A DNA stretch of 23,171 bases. It comes from Lachnospiraceae bacterium UBA3850. Its GTDB lineage: Bacteria; Bacillota; Clostridia; Lachnospirales; Lachnospiraceae. The DNA is taken from the NCBI GenBank assembly GCA_002392655.1, contig DGHK01000064.1:21877-45047 (forward strand), read 5' to 3'. Positions 8,247-14,062 of the stretch are shown one piece after another. The notes under the pieces are model-generated. The model was not told the origin of the DNA. It ran no database searches and worked only from the letters and a program-made list of their open reading frames with translations. Positions within the stretch are counted from its first letter, which is position 1. Each line of letters begins with the position of its first letter. Both the position numbers and the translations under genes were made by a program.

Positions 8247-9152
8247 TCATTCTACAGTTTTATATACTGCCATTACTTCTTCTTTGGTTGCGAGGTATTC
8301 TGAAAATGCACTTGCTGATCCAGTACTGAGTCCCATCTTGAATGCATGTAGCAGATCACCTTCGGTGAGATAGCCTGCTATAAATCCGGCTACCATGGAG
8401 TCTCCGGCACCAACTCCGTTTACGAGTTTACCCTTCGGAGCTTCTCTCATATATACCTGTCCATCCGAACTGACAAATACCGCTCCTTCTCCTGCCATGG
8501 AAATGATCACGTTCTCTGCACCCATTTCCAAAAGCTTCTTTGCGTATGGTACTACGCTTTCTCTGGTTTCAAGCTTGACTCCAAATATCTCGCCCAACTC
8601 ATGATTGTTTGGTTTGATAAGAAAAGGTTTGAATTTAAGTACGTTCACCAGAAGATCCTTTGTAGCATCTACAACTATCCTTATCCCCCGTCCACTAAGA
8701 TGTTCGATAATGTCGCTGTAGATAGTTTCAGGCATAGTAGCCGGTATGCTTCCCGCGAGCACCAGTGTGTCACCCTCCTCTATCTTGTCCAGCTTTTCAT
8801 AAAGCCTGCTGACATCTTCTTCGGAGATATCAGGTCCCATTCCGTTTATCTCTGTTCCGTCGATTGATTTAAGCTTGAGATTGATTCTTGAGCAGCCGTT
8901 TTCCAGGCGGATTTCCTCAGATCTGATTCCACTCTCCTGTACACGTCTGGTTATCTCATCTCCTACAAACCCTGCCGAAAAGTATATAGCAGAATTCTCG
9001 ATACCCAGATTACTTAGTACGATGGAAACATTTATTCCCTTTCCACCTGGCAACATAAGCTCAGACTCAGTTCTGTTGGTCAGTCCCAGCTTAAAGTCAT
9101 CAACCGTCACAATATAATCCAGAGATGGGTTAAATGTTACGGTATAAACCAT
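8247..9152 (-). CDS. fruK: 1-phosphofructokinase (PfkB family)
   Basis: Phosphorylates fructose-1-phosphate with ATP to fructose-1,6-bisphosphate; first gene of the operon. The 301-aa PfkB/ribokinase-fold protein starts MVYTVTFNPSLDY, typical of FruK/LacC. The substrate-binding signature GGKGINVSIVLSNLG lies near residue 40, and the ATP/anion-hole motif NGVGAGDSMVAGF near the C-terminus has the catalytic Asp at about 251. A longer frame exists upstream (to 9212), but the family start and a good SD (GGAGG, 8-nt spacer) fix the ATG at 9152. Two candidate promoters and operator-like palindromes lie at 9184-9261. Pairing with fruA is the classical fructose operon core. Confidence 0.95.
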   Translation of the reverse strand: MVYTVTFNPSLDYIVTVDDFKLGLTNRTESELMLPGGKGINVSIVLSNLGIENSAIYFSAGFVGDEITRRVQESGIRSEEIRLENGCSRINLKLKSIDGTEINGMGPDISEEDVSRLYEKLDKIEEGDTLVLAGSIPATMPETIYSDIIEHLSGRGIRIVVDATKDLLVNVLKFKPFLIKPNNHELGEIFGVKLETRESVVPYAKKLLEMGAENVIISMAGEGAVFVSSDGQVYMREAPKGKLVNGVGAGDSMVAGFIAGYLTEGDLLHAFKMGLSTGSASAFSEYLATKEEVMAVYKTVE

Positions 9153-9183
9153 AGTATCTACCTCCGTTAAACTTGATAAACCT

Positions 9184-9212
9184 AGTATACAATCAAAATC
9201 AATCACATTCAA
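9184..9212 (-). promoter_or_regulatory. Promoter of the fru operon
   Basis: On the minus strand, -35 TTGAAT (9207-9212), a 17-bp spacer and -10 TATACT (9184-9189) precede fruK, with a start point near 9177 and about 25 nt of leader. A second possible promoter lies upstream: -35 TTGCAC (9247-9252), 17 bp, -10 TATATG (9224-9229). Its -35 is inside the palindrome at 9245-9261. Confidence 0.65.
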
Positions 9213-9214
9213 TC

Positions 9215-9261
9215 AGTATTGTGCATATACTTTTTTCGATTTTGTTGTGCAACTTGCACAA
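9215..9261 (-). promoter_or_regulatory. Probable fru operators: perfect 17-bp palindrome plus a partial one
   Basis: TTGTGCAACTTGCACAA (9245-9261) is a perfect inverted repeat around a central C. A second element, AGTATTGTGCATATACT (9215-9231), has perfect 5-bp arms and shares TTGTGCA with the first. The two centres (9253 and 9223) are 30 bp apart, about three helical turns. The DeoR-type product of the same operon is the obvious candidate to bind, but this is inference. Confidence 0.55.
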
Positions 9262-9299
9262 ATGTTTAACTATAAAGTATTATTTTATTGTATAAATTG

Positions 9300-9330
9300 A
9301 AAAACAGTCAGATTTTTTCTGACCGTTTTT
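9300..9330 (-). terminator. Intrinsic terminator after the ydcF-like gene (works either way)
   Basis: A 12-bp stem (9300-9311/9319-9330) has a core GTCAG/CTGAC and A/T-rich flanks that give a T-run in both directions. On the minus strand the only imperfect pair is a G-U wobble. It lies 31 nt after the stop of the DUF218 gene and upstream of the fru control region, so it insulates the fru operon. Confidence 0.8.
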
Positions 9331-9360
9331 CATATATTTGCTCATCTTTATTTAATCACT

Positions 9361-10407
9361 TTAAAACTGACTGTATATCATATAGAAGGTAAGCCCCAGC
9401 ATTGCCACATATCCAGCAGCCAGCATTATGGCATGTTTCTTCTCCGCATGGATTGCTATATATTCACGGATAAGCGCACTGGGCCAGTAATAGAAAGCAA
9501 CATGGCTTCCGATACCGGTACATTTGAGATTACATTTTCTCGCATAGCGAAGAGCTCTGTAAACATGATAGTTGCTGGTGACAAGCGCCACATCTTCACC
9601 ATGATTATCCTGCTCAATTATATTCATAGAAAACTTTATATTTTCCAAAGTCGTAGTCGACTTATCTTCGAGTATTATATCCTCTTCGGGAATTCCTTTT
9701 TCAATCAGGTATCTCTTCATGGCTTCCGCTTCGGAGATGCTTTCATCGGATCCCTGTCCGCCGGATGGAATGATCTTCGTCGGAGTATCATCCTTCCTGT
9801 AAACATCTATGGCCTTGTCGATACGATTTCCCAGAAGTCTCGGAACCCTGTCACCGTCCAGAAGTCCGGCACCATGAATGATTATATAATCGAAGTTCTT
9901 CCTTTTCGGAATTATCTGAAGGAAAACAACATATATCATAAACACCAGAAATGAAACAGAGAAATAAATCACAGACAAACTGATAAAAAGATCTATAATT
10001 GTACGGCCGTTCAGATAATAGTCTCTGACCGGGTCTTCGCTATAGTAAGAAGTCACATCACGTATCGCCATGGAAACAGTTGCAATCTCGCCCACAAGGA
10101 TCATAACGCCTAATCCAAGGGAGAGCATGTGTGCCAGACGCCGGCCTTCTTTCTTAATCATGACGAAACCATTTATAATAAGGAAAAACGGGACGATAAG
10201 AATTGCGATCAGCGTGGCATCAAAAAGAATAACCGTAATTATCCTGCCTACATCTCCTCCGACAGCCCAAAGGAAAGGAAAAATTGAAAGCATAGCAAGA
10301 ATCATCAGATAACAGTTACGATATCTGCTTCTGTCTTTTTCGAACATATAGATGAATGCGCCACAGCACATGGCCATAAATACAAATGTAAATAAAAGAG
10401 TCCGCAC
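9361..10407 (-). CDS. YdcF/DUF218-family membrane protein
   Basis: Membrane protein of 348 aa from the GTG at 10407. The N-terminal half has about five hydrophobic segments (for example near residues 3-21, 31-48, 53-80, 90-110 and 138-165). A cytosolic or surface DUF218 domain follows, with the family pattern YIIIHGAGL, IPSGGQGSDE, SEAEAMKRYL, STTTLENI and VTSNYHVYRA, then one more C-terminal helix. Proteins of this family (YdcF, SanA, ElyC) are linked to envelope metabolism; the precise reaction is not settled. The open frame extends to a GTG at 10488. That extension lies in a terminator hairpin and contains a strong promoter (TTGCTT-17-TATATT), so I place the start at 10407, where AGGA motifs precede GTG and the chain begins with the usual helix followed by EKDRSRYRN. 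Confidence 0.85.
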   Translation of the reverse strand: MRTLLFTFVFMAMCCGAFIYMFEKDRSRYRNCYLMILAMLSIFPFLWAVGGDVGRIITVILFDATLIAILIVPFFLIINGFVMIKKEGRRLAHMLSLGLGVMILVGEIATVSMAIRDVTSYYSEDPVRDYYLNGRTIIDLFISLSVIYFSVSFLVFMIYVVFLQIIPKRKNFDYIIIHGAGLLDGDRVPRLLGNRIDKAIDVYRKDDTPTKIIPSGGQGSDESISEAEAMKRYLIEKGIPEEDIILEDKSTTTLENIKFSMNIIEQDNHGEDVALVTSNYHVYRALRYARKCNLKCTGIGSHVAFYYWPSALIREYIAIHAEKKHAIMLAAGYVAMLGLTFYMIYSQF

Positions 10408-10448
10408 GTTCCTGCTTTCCTTTCCGGTAGTTTTTTTTCGCCTTATAG

Positions 10449-10477
10449 AATATAACAGAATAAAGAGGAATAAGCAA
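10449..10477 (-). promoter_or_regulatory. Promoter of the ydcF-like gene
   Basis: Minus strand -35 TTGCTT (10472-10477), spacer of exactly 17 bp, -10 TATATT (10449-10454); start point near 10442. It abuts the hairpin at 10478-10508, so termination of the upstream gene and initiation of this one are back to back. Confidence 0.65.
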
Positions 10478-10508
10478 GAAACCGCCACACTATTCGTGTG
10501 ACGGTTTC
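10478..10508 (-). terminator. Hairpin terminator after the riboswitch-controlled CWB gene
   Basis: A 13-bp stem (10478-10490/10496-10508) with loop TATTC lies 24 nt after the stop of the CWB gene. On the minus strand one pair is a T-G wobble and the stem is followed by TTGCTTATT. The sequence recurs almost exactly at 13218-13247 in the same orientation. Confidence 0.7.
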
Positions 10509-10532
10509 GATTTCACATATCAGTAAACAATT

Positions 10533-12311
10533 TTAATTACAATATCCGCTACTATCAAACCAGTAACTCGTTCCATCTATCCACAGATACTGATTTTTCG
10601 GGTACCATCCATTATCGCTATAGTACCATCCTTTACCGTCTAAATGCCAAGCTCCATTTACTGAATTCGGATCCATGGCACCATCTGAACCAAGCCAGCA
10701 ACCATCTCGATATTCTCCATAGTCCATATATCCATCAGATGTAAAGTAATACCAGCTACCATCTATCTTGAGCCACTGACTCGAAGGCCACCAACCAGAT
10801 TTATCCTCTACCCACCAGCCTAAGGCATTAGACATCCAGGAAAGTGAATAAGTCGAATCCCATATACCTGAATCACTAAACCAGCATCCATTATAATACT
10901 CATTTGAAGCCATATACCCATCTGGTTTAAAATAATACCAATTTCTATCTATTTTCAACCATTTATCATGTGGATACCAGCCCGACTCATCTTCAAACCA
11001 CCAGCCATTTTCATTACCTTTCCAAGAACCCTTATATTGATATGTCTGATTACCATCCTTATCATACCAATAACCATTTATCCATTCATCACTTATTTTT
11101 TCTTTAGAACTATTTTCACCGTTCTTATTATCTTCGTCTCCTTCCTGCTTCCCTTTAGACATATCCCGATCAGTAACTAAAAAAGTAGAATTATGATCTA
11201 TGTAAAAGCAACACCATTTATCAACTGAATCTATTTGCATATCACATTCTGCATTCTCTTCAAGTATATATTCATCGCCAACAACATGATATAGATTCAA
11301 TTTATAACTATCTCCATACCATAAATAATTGCTCTTTAGCTTTACTTCAGTTCTGCAAGGCAATTTTCCATTTTCAGGAAATATTACATCTATATCATCC
11401 ATCTTTCCGTCACTATCATTATCTACTGGATAAGCATTCACAAATCCACATATATCCTTTGTTTCCCCCTTTATATCCTTCCCATAGAATATCCAACGAT
11501 ATGATTCAAAATAAACAATCAATGCGATATCCTTTCCAGCTATATAATCAAAGACCTCCTTAGGTATTACTCTGTCACTATTTATATGCATGGATGTATC
11601 ATCATCTTCTTCATATCCATAGTATATTCCAACTTTTTTTCCTTCAGGTACAGTTTTTACTTTTTCTACTAAGTCTGGATCTCCAACACTTATTTTTTTA
11701 TAAAATTCAGTATCATCTATTATTTCAAATGAAGGCGATTCACATACAACTTCATCTCCATTCATTAATTTATCACCAACTGTAACATCCGATTCTTTAA
11801 GCACTTTTCCTGTTTGTTCAAAATTGTACCATTTTTTATAATGTCTTCCTTCTATCCCTCTTCCTTCATAATCAAAATCTATTCCATAGCTGAGGCTTAG
11901 TGTTTCTTCCCCTTTTTTTAACTCAACATCGATACTTCCAATCATGTATTCGCCTATATCCCAGCTTTGATCAAATGGCACATCTACAGATACTCTTCCA
12001 TCATGAATCTCCTCTCCATTTGCGAGCCATTGTCCCCACATACAAAATGACGGATCATATATATCTGGATCCATTCGAACAAAATATATACCCACTTCCT
12101 CAACCTTATATTCTCCAGCATCGAGCTCAACATATGCAGTGATTCGCCCAGGTAAATGTGTACTCTTGTCAGATAAACTAACACTCTTTATCACATTTGG
12201 ACTCTTTTCAGCATATACCCTGCCTGTTAACACCCCGAATACATTCATCCATACAATAAAACATGTCAATAACACCGCTAACACTTTTCTTGTTCGTACC
12301 AATTTTTTCAT
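10533..12311 (-). CDS. Secreted cell-wall-binding repeat protein, c-di-GMP riboswitch-controlled
   Basis: Predicted surface protein of 592 aa with no recognised catalytic domain. It has a signal peptide (MKKLVRTRKVL, hydrophobic stretch, VYA at about 35). The unrecognised, acidic, beta-rich-looking region runs from about 37 to 390 and includes an EF-hand-like loop DNDSDGKMDDID. A charged linker follows, then aromatic CWB repeats from about 405 to the C-terminus (GWWFEDESGWYP, WLKIDRNWYYF, GYM units). The open frame runs back to 12428 through the riboswitch, but SD AAGGGG with a 7-nt spacer and the signal peptide fix the ATG at 12311. The first two-thirds are visibly more AT-rich than the neighbouring operons, suggesting separate ancestry. 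Expression should depend on read-through of the terminator at 12349-12375. Adhesion or matrix function is plausible for a c-di-GMP-controlled surface protein but is inference. Confidence 0.9.
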   Translation of the reverse strand: MKKLVRTRKVLAVLLTCFIVWMNVFGVLTGRVYAEKSPNVIKSVSLSDKSTHLPGRITAYVELDAGEYKVEEVGIYFVRMDPDIYDPSFCMWGQWLANGEEIHDGRVSVDVPFDQSWDIGEYMIGSIDVELKKGEETLSLSYGIDFDYEGRGIEGRHYKKWYNFEQTGKVLKESDVTVGDKLMNGDEVVCESPSFEIIDDTEFYKKISVGDPDLVEKVKTVPEGKKVGIYYGYEEDDDTSMHINSDRVIPKEVFDYIAGKDIALIVYFESYRWIFYGKDIKGETKDICGFVNAYPVDNDSDGKMDDIDVIFPENGKLPCRTEVKLKSNYLWYGDSYKLNLYHVVGDEYILEENAECDMQIDSVDKWCCFYIDHNSTFLVTDRDMSKGKQEGDEDNKNGENSSKEKISDEWINGYWYDKDGNQTYQYKGSWKGNENGWWFEDESGWYPHDKWLKIDRNWYYFKPDGYMASNEYYNGCWFSDSGIWDSTYSLSWMSNALGWWVEDKSGWWPSSQWLKIDGSWYYFTSDGYMDYGEYRDGCWLGSDGAMDPNSVNGAWHLDGKGWYYSDNGWYPKNQYLWIDGTSYWFDSSGYCN

Positions 12312-12348
12312 TAAAAATCCCCTTCTCTCTCCAATACATTTTTGAAAC

Positions 12349-12375
12349 AAAAAAGCGCCACTCCACGTGACGCTT
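12349..12375 (-). terminator. Riboswitch expression-platform terminator
   Basis: On the minus strand AAGCGTCAC (12375-12367), loop GTGGA, GTGGCGCTT (12361-12353), running straight into a T-run (12354-12349): a 9-bp stem with one wobble pair. It lies 50 nt after the aptamer and 37 nt before the start codon of the CWB gene, so it would stop transcription in the leader. Its 5' arm can instead pair with the aptamer core. Confidence 0.88.
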
Positions 12376-12424
12376 CTCATATAATAATCATATACTACTT
12401 CTAAAACTCCCTCGATTATCATTT

Positions 12425-12494
12425 GCAACCGGCTACCATAAATACTACTCCTTAGGCCCTTGGCTTTGCGTCACATGATTTCCCATGCTTTGCC
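12425..12494 (-). ncRNA. Cyclic di-GMP-I riboswitch (GEMM-I) aptamer
   Basis: The minus strand matches the GEMM-I core in order. GGCAAAG opens it, followed by a P2 stem capped by a GAAA tetraloop, the invariant GACGCAAAGCC, then GGCCTAAGG, and P3 closing with TATGG and GCCGGTTGC. CCTAAG (12451-12456) and TATGG (12436-12440) form the standard 11-nt tetraloop receptor that docks the GAAA loop. The base before CAAA that contacts the ligand (G20 in the Vibrio Vc2 aptamer) is G, as in c-di-GMP sensors, not A as in the cGAMP-sensing variants. It lies in the leader of the CWB gene at 10533-12311. Confidence 0.93.
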
Positions 12495-12506
12495 TTTATA
12501 TGCTAT

Positions 12507-12535
12507 ATATTACCATATCAATCTCAATACATAAA
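12507..12535 (-). promoter_or_regulatory. Possible promoter of the riboswitch transcript
   Basis: Minus strand -10 TAATAT (12507-12512), 17-bp spacer, weak -35 TTTATG (12530-12535). The start point would be near 12500, a few bases before the aptamer, which fits. The -35 is poor, so another promoter is possible. Confidence 0.4.
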
Positions 12536-12586
12536 CTATTATTTTGGTTATTTTCAACATTCACACAATCATCAAAGACTTGTCCC

Positions 12587-12615
12587 TTGACGATAGTACC
12601 ATTATATAGTACTAT
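12587..12615 (+). promoter_or_regulatory. hicAB promoter with overlapping inverted repeat
   Basis: -35 TTGACG (12587-12592), 17-bp spacer, -10 TACTAT (12610-12615). An inverted repeat ATAGTAC (12593-12599)/GTACTAT (12609-12615) covers the spacer and the -10, as expected for autorepression by the HicB antitoxin. The predicted start point is at or within a base of the hicA GTG (12622). The 310-bp gap 12312-12621 thus holds the riboswitch, its terminator and this divergent promoter. Confidence 0.7.
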
Positions 12616-12621
12616 TAAGTC

Positions 12622-12876
12622 GTGAATAATAAAGCAATAAAAACGTACAATAACATATATAAAAATCCTATCCAATCAGATATTAGTTGGAAGGATATAG
12701 AGAAGCTGTTTTTGGCATTAGGCGCAACTATTTCCGAAGGAAATGGTTCCAGAGTTCGTGTAATGTTAAATGGTGCAATGGCGGTATTCCATCGTCCGCA
12801 CCCTGAAGGCAATACAGACAAAGGTGCAATAAAGTCAGTTAGAAAGTTTTTAGAAAATGCAGGAGTACAATTATGA
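12622..12876 (+). CDS. hicA: HicA-family toxin (mRNA interferase)
   Basis: Small toxin of a type II toxin-antitoxin pair; HicA proteins cut mRNA through a dsRBD-like fold. The 84 aa include SDISWKDIEKLFLALGA, EGNGSRVRV, VFHRPHPEG and GAIKSVRKFLENAGV. This fits the HicA subfamily with an N-terminal extension and the HRPHP motif, where the classical GSHH is GSR. It starts with GTG, has no convincing SD, and the predicted transcription start coincides with that codon, so it may be leaderless. It overlaps hicB by 4 nt (ATGA). Toxin-before-antitoxin order is normal for hicAB. It is one of only two plus-strand genes in the window. Confidence 0.88.
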   Translation: MNNKAIKTYNNIYKNPIQSDISWKDIEKLFLALGATISEGNGSRVRVMLNGAMAVFHRPHPEGNTDKGAIKSVRKFLENAGVQL

Positions 12877-13214
12877 ACACAATGATTTACAAAGGTTTTG
12901 TTGGTAAAATTGAATATGATGATGACTTCAAAATCTTTACCGGTTCAGTCATTAACACTCAAACAGTCATTACATTTCAGGGCACTTCCGTCGATGAACT
13001 TCAAAAAGAGTTTCACCTATCTGTTGATGACTATCTTGAATGGTGTGAAGAGGAAGGAATAGCCCCCGAAAAACCATGTTCCGGTAAATTCAATGTAAGA
13101 TTATCCCCTTCTACTCATCAAAAAGCTATTAATAGTGCCAAGTCTCTTGGCATATCTCTCAATAAATTTGTAGAGAAAGCCATCGAAGATGAATTTGATC
13201 TTATGGAAGGATAA
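12873..13214 (+). CDS. hicB: HicB-family antitoxin
   Basis: Antitoxin partner of hicA, 113 aa. The N-terminal degenerate RNase H-like domain (KGFVGKIEYDDDFKIFTGSV ... VDELQKEFHLSVDDYLEWCEEEG) is the HicA-binding part of this family. A C-terminal ribbon-helix-helix (FNVRLSPSTHQKAINSAKSLGISLNKFVEKAI) is the DNA-binding part. The start ATG overlaps the hicA stop; the SD AGGAG is 7 nt upstream, inside hicA. It probably represses the pair through the inverted repeat at 12593-12615. A bidirectional terminator begins a few bases after its stop. Confidence 0.92.
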   Translation: MNTMIYKGFVGKIEYDDDFKIFTGSVINTQTVITFQGTSVDELQKEFHLSVDDYLEWCEEEGIAPEKPCSGKFNVRLSPSTHQKAINSAKSLGISLNKFVEKAIEDEFDLMEG

Positions 13215-13217
13215 ACA

Positions 13218-13247
13218 AGAAACCGCCACACTCGTGTGACGGTTTCT
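13218..13247 (+). terminator. Bidirectional terminator between hicB and the convergent uvr gene string
   Basis: A 14-bp stem (13218-13231/13234-13247) with a very short formal loop. On the plus strand it is followed by GTTTTATTTG and on the minus strand by TGTTTATCC. It lies 4 nt after the hicB stop and about 50 nt after the stop of the minus-strand gene at 13298, so it can end both transcripts. It is a near copy of 10478-10508. Confidence 0.8.
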
Positions 13248-13297
13248 GTTTTATTTGTAATCCTTTTAATTTATCCCATTAAGGGGTTCACTCCATG

Positions 13298-14026
13298 TTA
13301 TTTGGTTGCTCCGCAAGTGGAGCAGGTGTATTCTGCATCGTGGTGAACTGTATCATAACCAACAAGGACTTCGTCATAAGATACTTCATTATAAACAACA
13401 CCTCCACCACAGTTTGGACAAGGCACACCTTGTTCTTTTTCTGTGTCACAATCCGCACAGTAATAGTGAACTTTTTCTTTGTATTCATACTTAGGAACTT
13501 TTTCGTCCCAAGCATCTTTGGTACATACCCATGTATGAGTGTGAGTTCCGTTAGAAGAAGTATCAGAGTTTGATGTCATTTTTCCTGAAGCATCTACGTA
13601 ATATCCATCTATCGTCTCATTAACAGCCATATATCCGTTAGCTTTAAAGTAATAGCAGTTGCCATCTATCCAGAGCCATGTGCTTACCGGATACCATCCT
13701 GAAGCATCGGTATACCACCAGCCCTTGCTGTCACTTGCCCAGTAACCACCTGAATATGCAGTATTCCAGGTGCCGTCTGCGTTCAGCCAGCAGCCGTCAC
13801 GGTATTCGCTGTAATCCATATATCCGCTATCTAAGAAATAATACCAATATCCGTCTATCTCTCTCCAGCCATGGGCATATGTGCCATCCAGATCATACCA
13901 CCAGCCGGTGGCATCGCTCATCCATTTTCCACTGGCAATAGCATTTACCTCAGGAAGTGGATTACTGGATATAACAAAGAACATAATTAATAAGATTGCT
14001 GTAAAACCTAAAAGTTTCCTTTTCAT
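13298..14026 (-). CDS. Secreted CWB-repeat protein with C-terminal Cys-rich (zinc-ribbon-like) domain
   Basis: Exported 242-aa protein: signal peptide at about 1-32 (MKRKLLGFTAILL ... VNA), aromatic CWB repeats at about 33-150 (GWWYDLDGTYAHGW, GYWYYF, GWWYTDASGWYP), a short Ser/Asn linker, then a C-terminal domain with paired cysteines: WVC, YYCADC, PCPNCGGG and YTCSTCG, plus nearby histidines (HTHTW, VHHD). The spacing suggests one or two metal-binding ribbons, unusual for a wall-attached protein. Similar HTHxW/CxxC tails occur in some clostridial secreted proteins, but I cannot name the domain. The start ATG has the SD AAAGG at 8 nt. It is the last gene of the string from uvrB, 36 nt after its neighbour. 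Confidence 0.88.
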   Translation of the reverse strand: MKRKLLGFTAILLIMFFVISSNPLPEVNAIASGKWMSDATGWWYDLDGTYAHGWREIDGYWYYFLDSGYMDYSEYRDGCWLNADGTWNTAYSGGYWASDSKGWWYTDASGWYPVSTWLWIDGNCYYFKANGYMAVNETIDGYYVDASGKMTSNSDTSSNGTHTHTWVCTKDAWDEKVPKYEYKEKVHYYCADCDTEKEQGVPCPNCGGGVVYNEVSYDEVLVGYDTVHHDAEYTCSTCGATK

Positions 14027-14062
14027 CGTTTTTGCCTTTCTTTGTCACAATAAGTGGTCGCT

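Noticed and set aside
10408..10488. N-terminal extension of the DUF218 gene to GTG 10488
   Set aside because: It overlaps the terminator stem of the upstream gene, contains a consensus promoter, and has no SD; its hydrophobic look can come from AT-rich DNA.
12312..12428. 39-residue upstream extension of the riboswitch-controlled CWB gene
   Set aside because: It reads through the terminator and the aptamer edge; the signal peptide and SD start at 12311.
12622..12876. HicA lacking the classical GSHH histidine, as a dead toxin
   Set aside because: GSRVRV with HRPHP is, as far as I recall, the normal pattern of a HicA subfamily, so there is no basis for calling it inactive.
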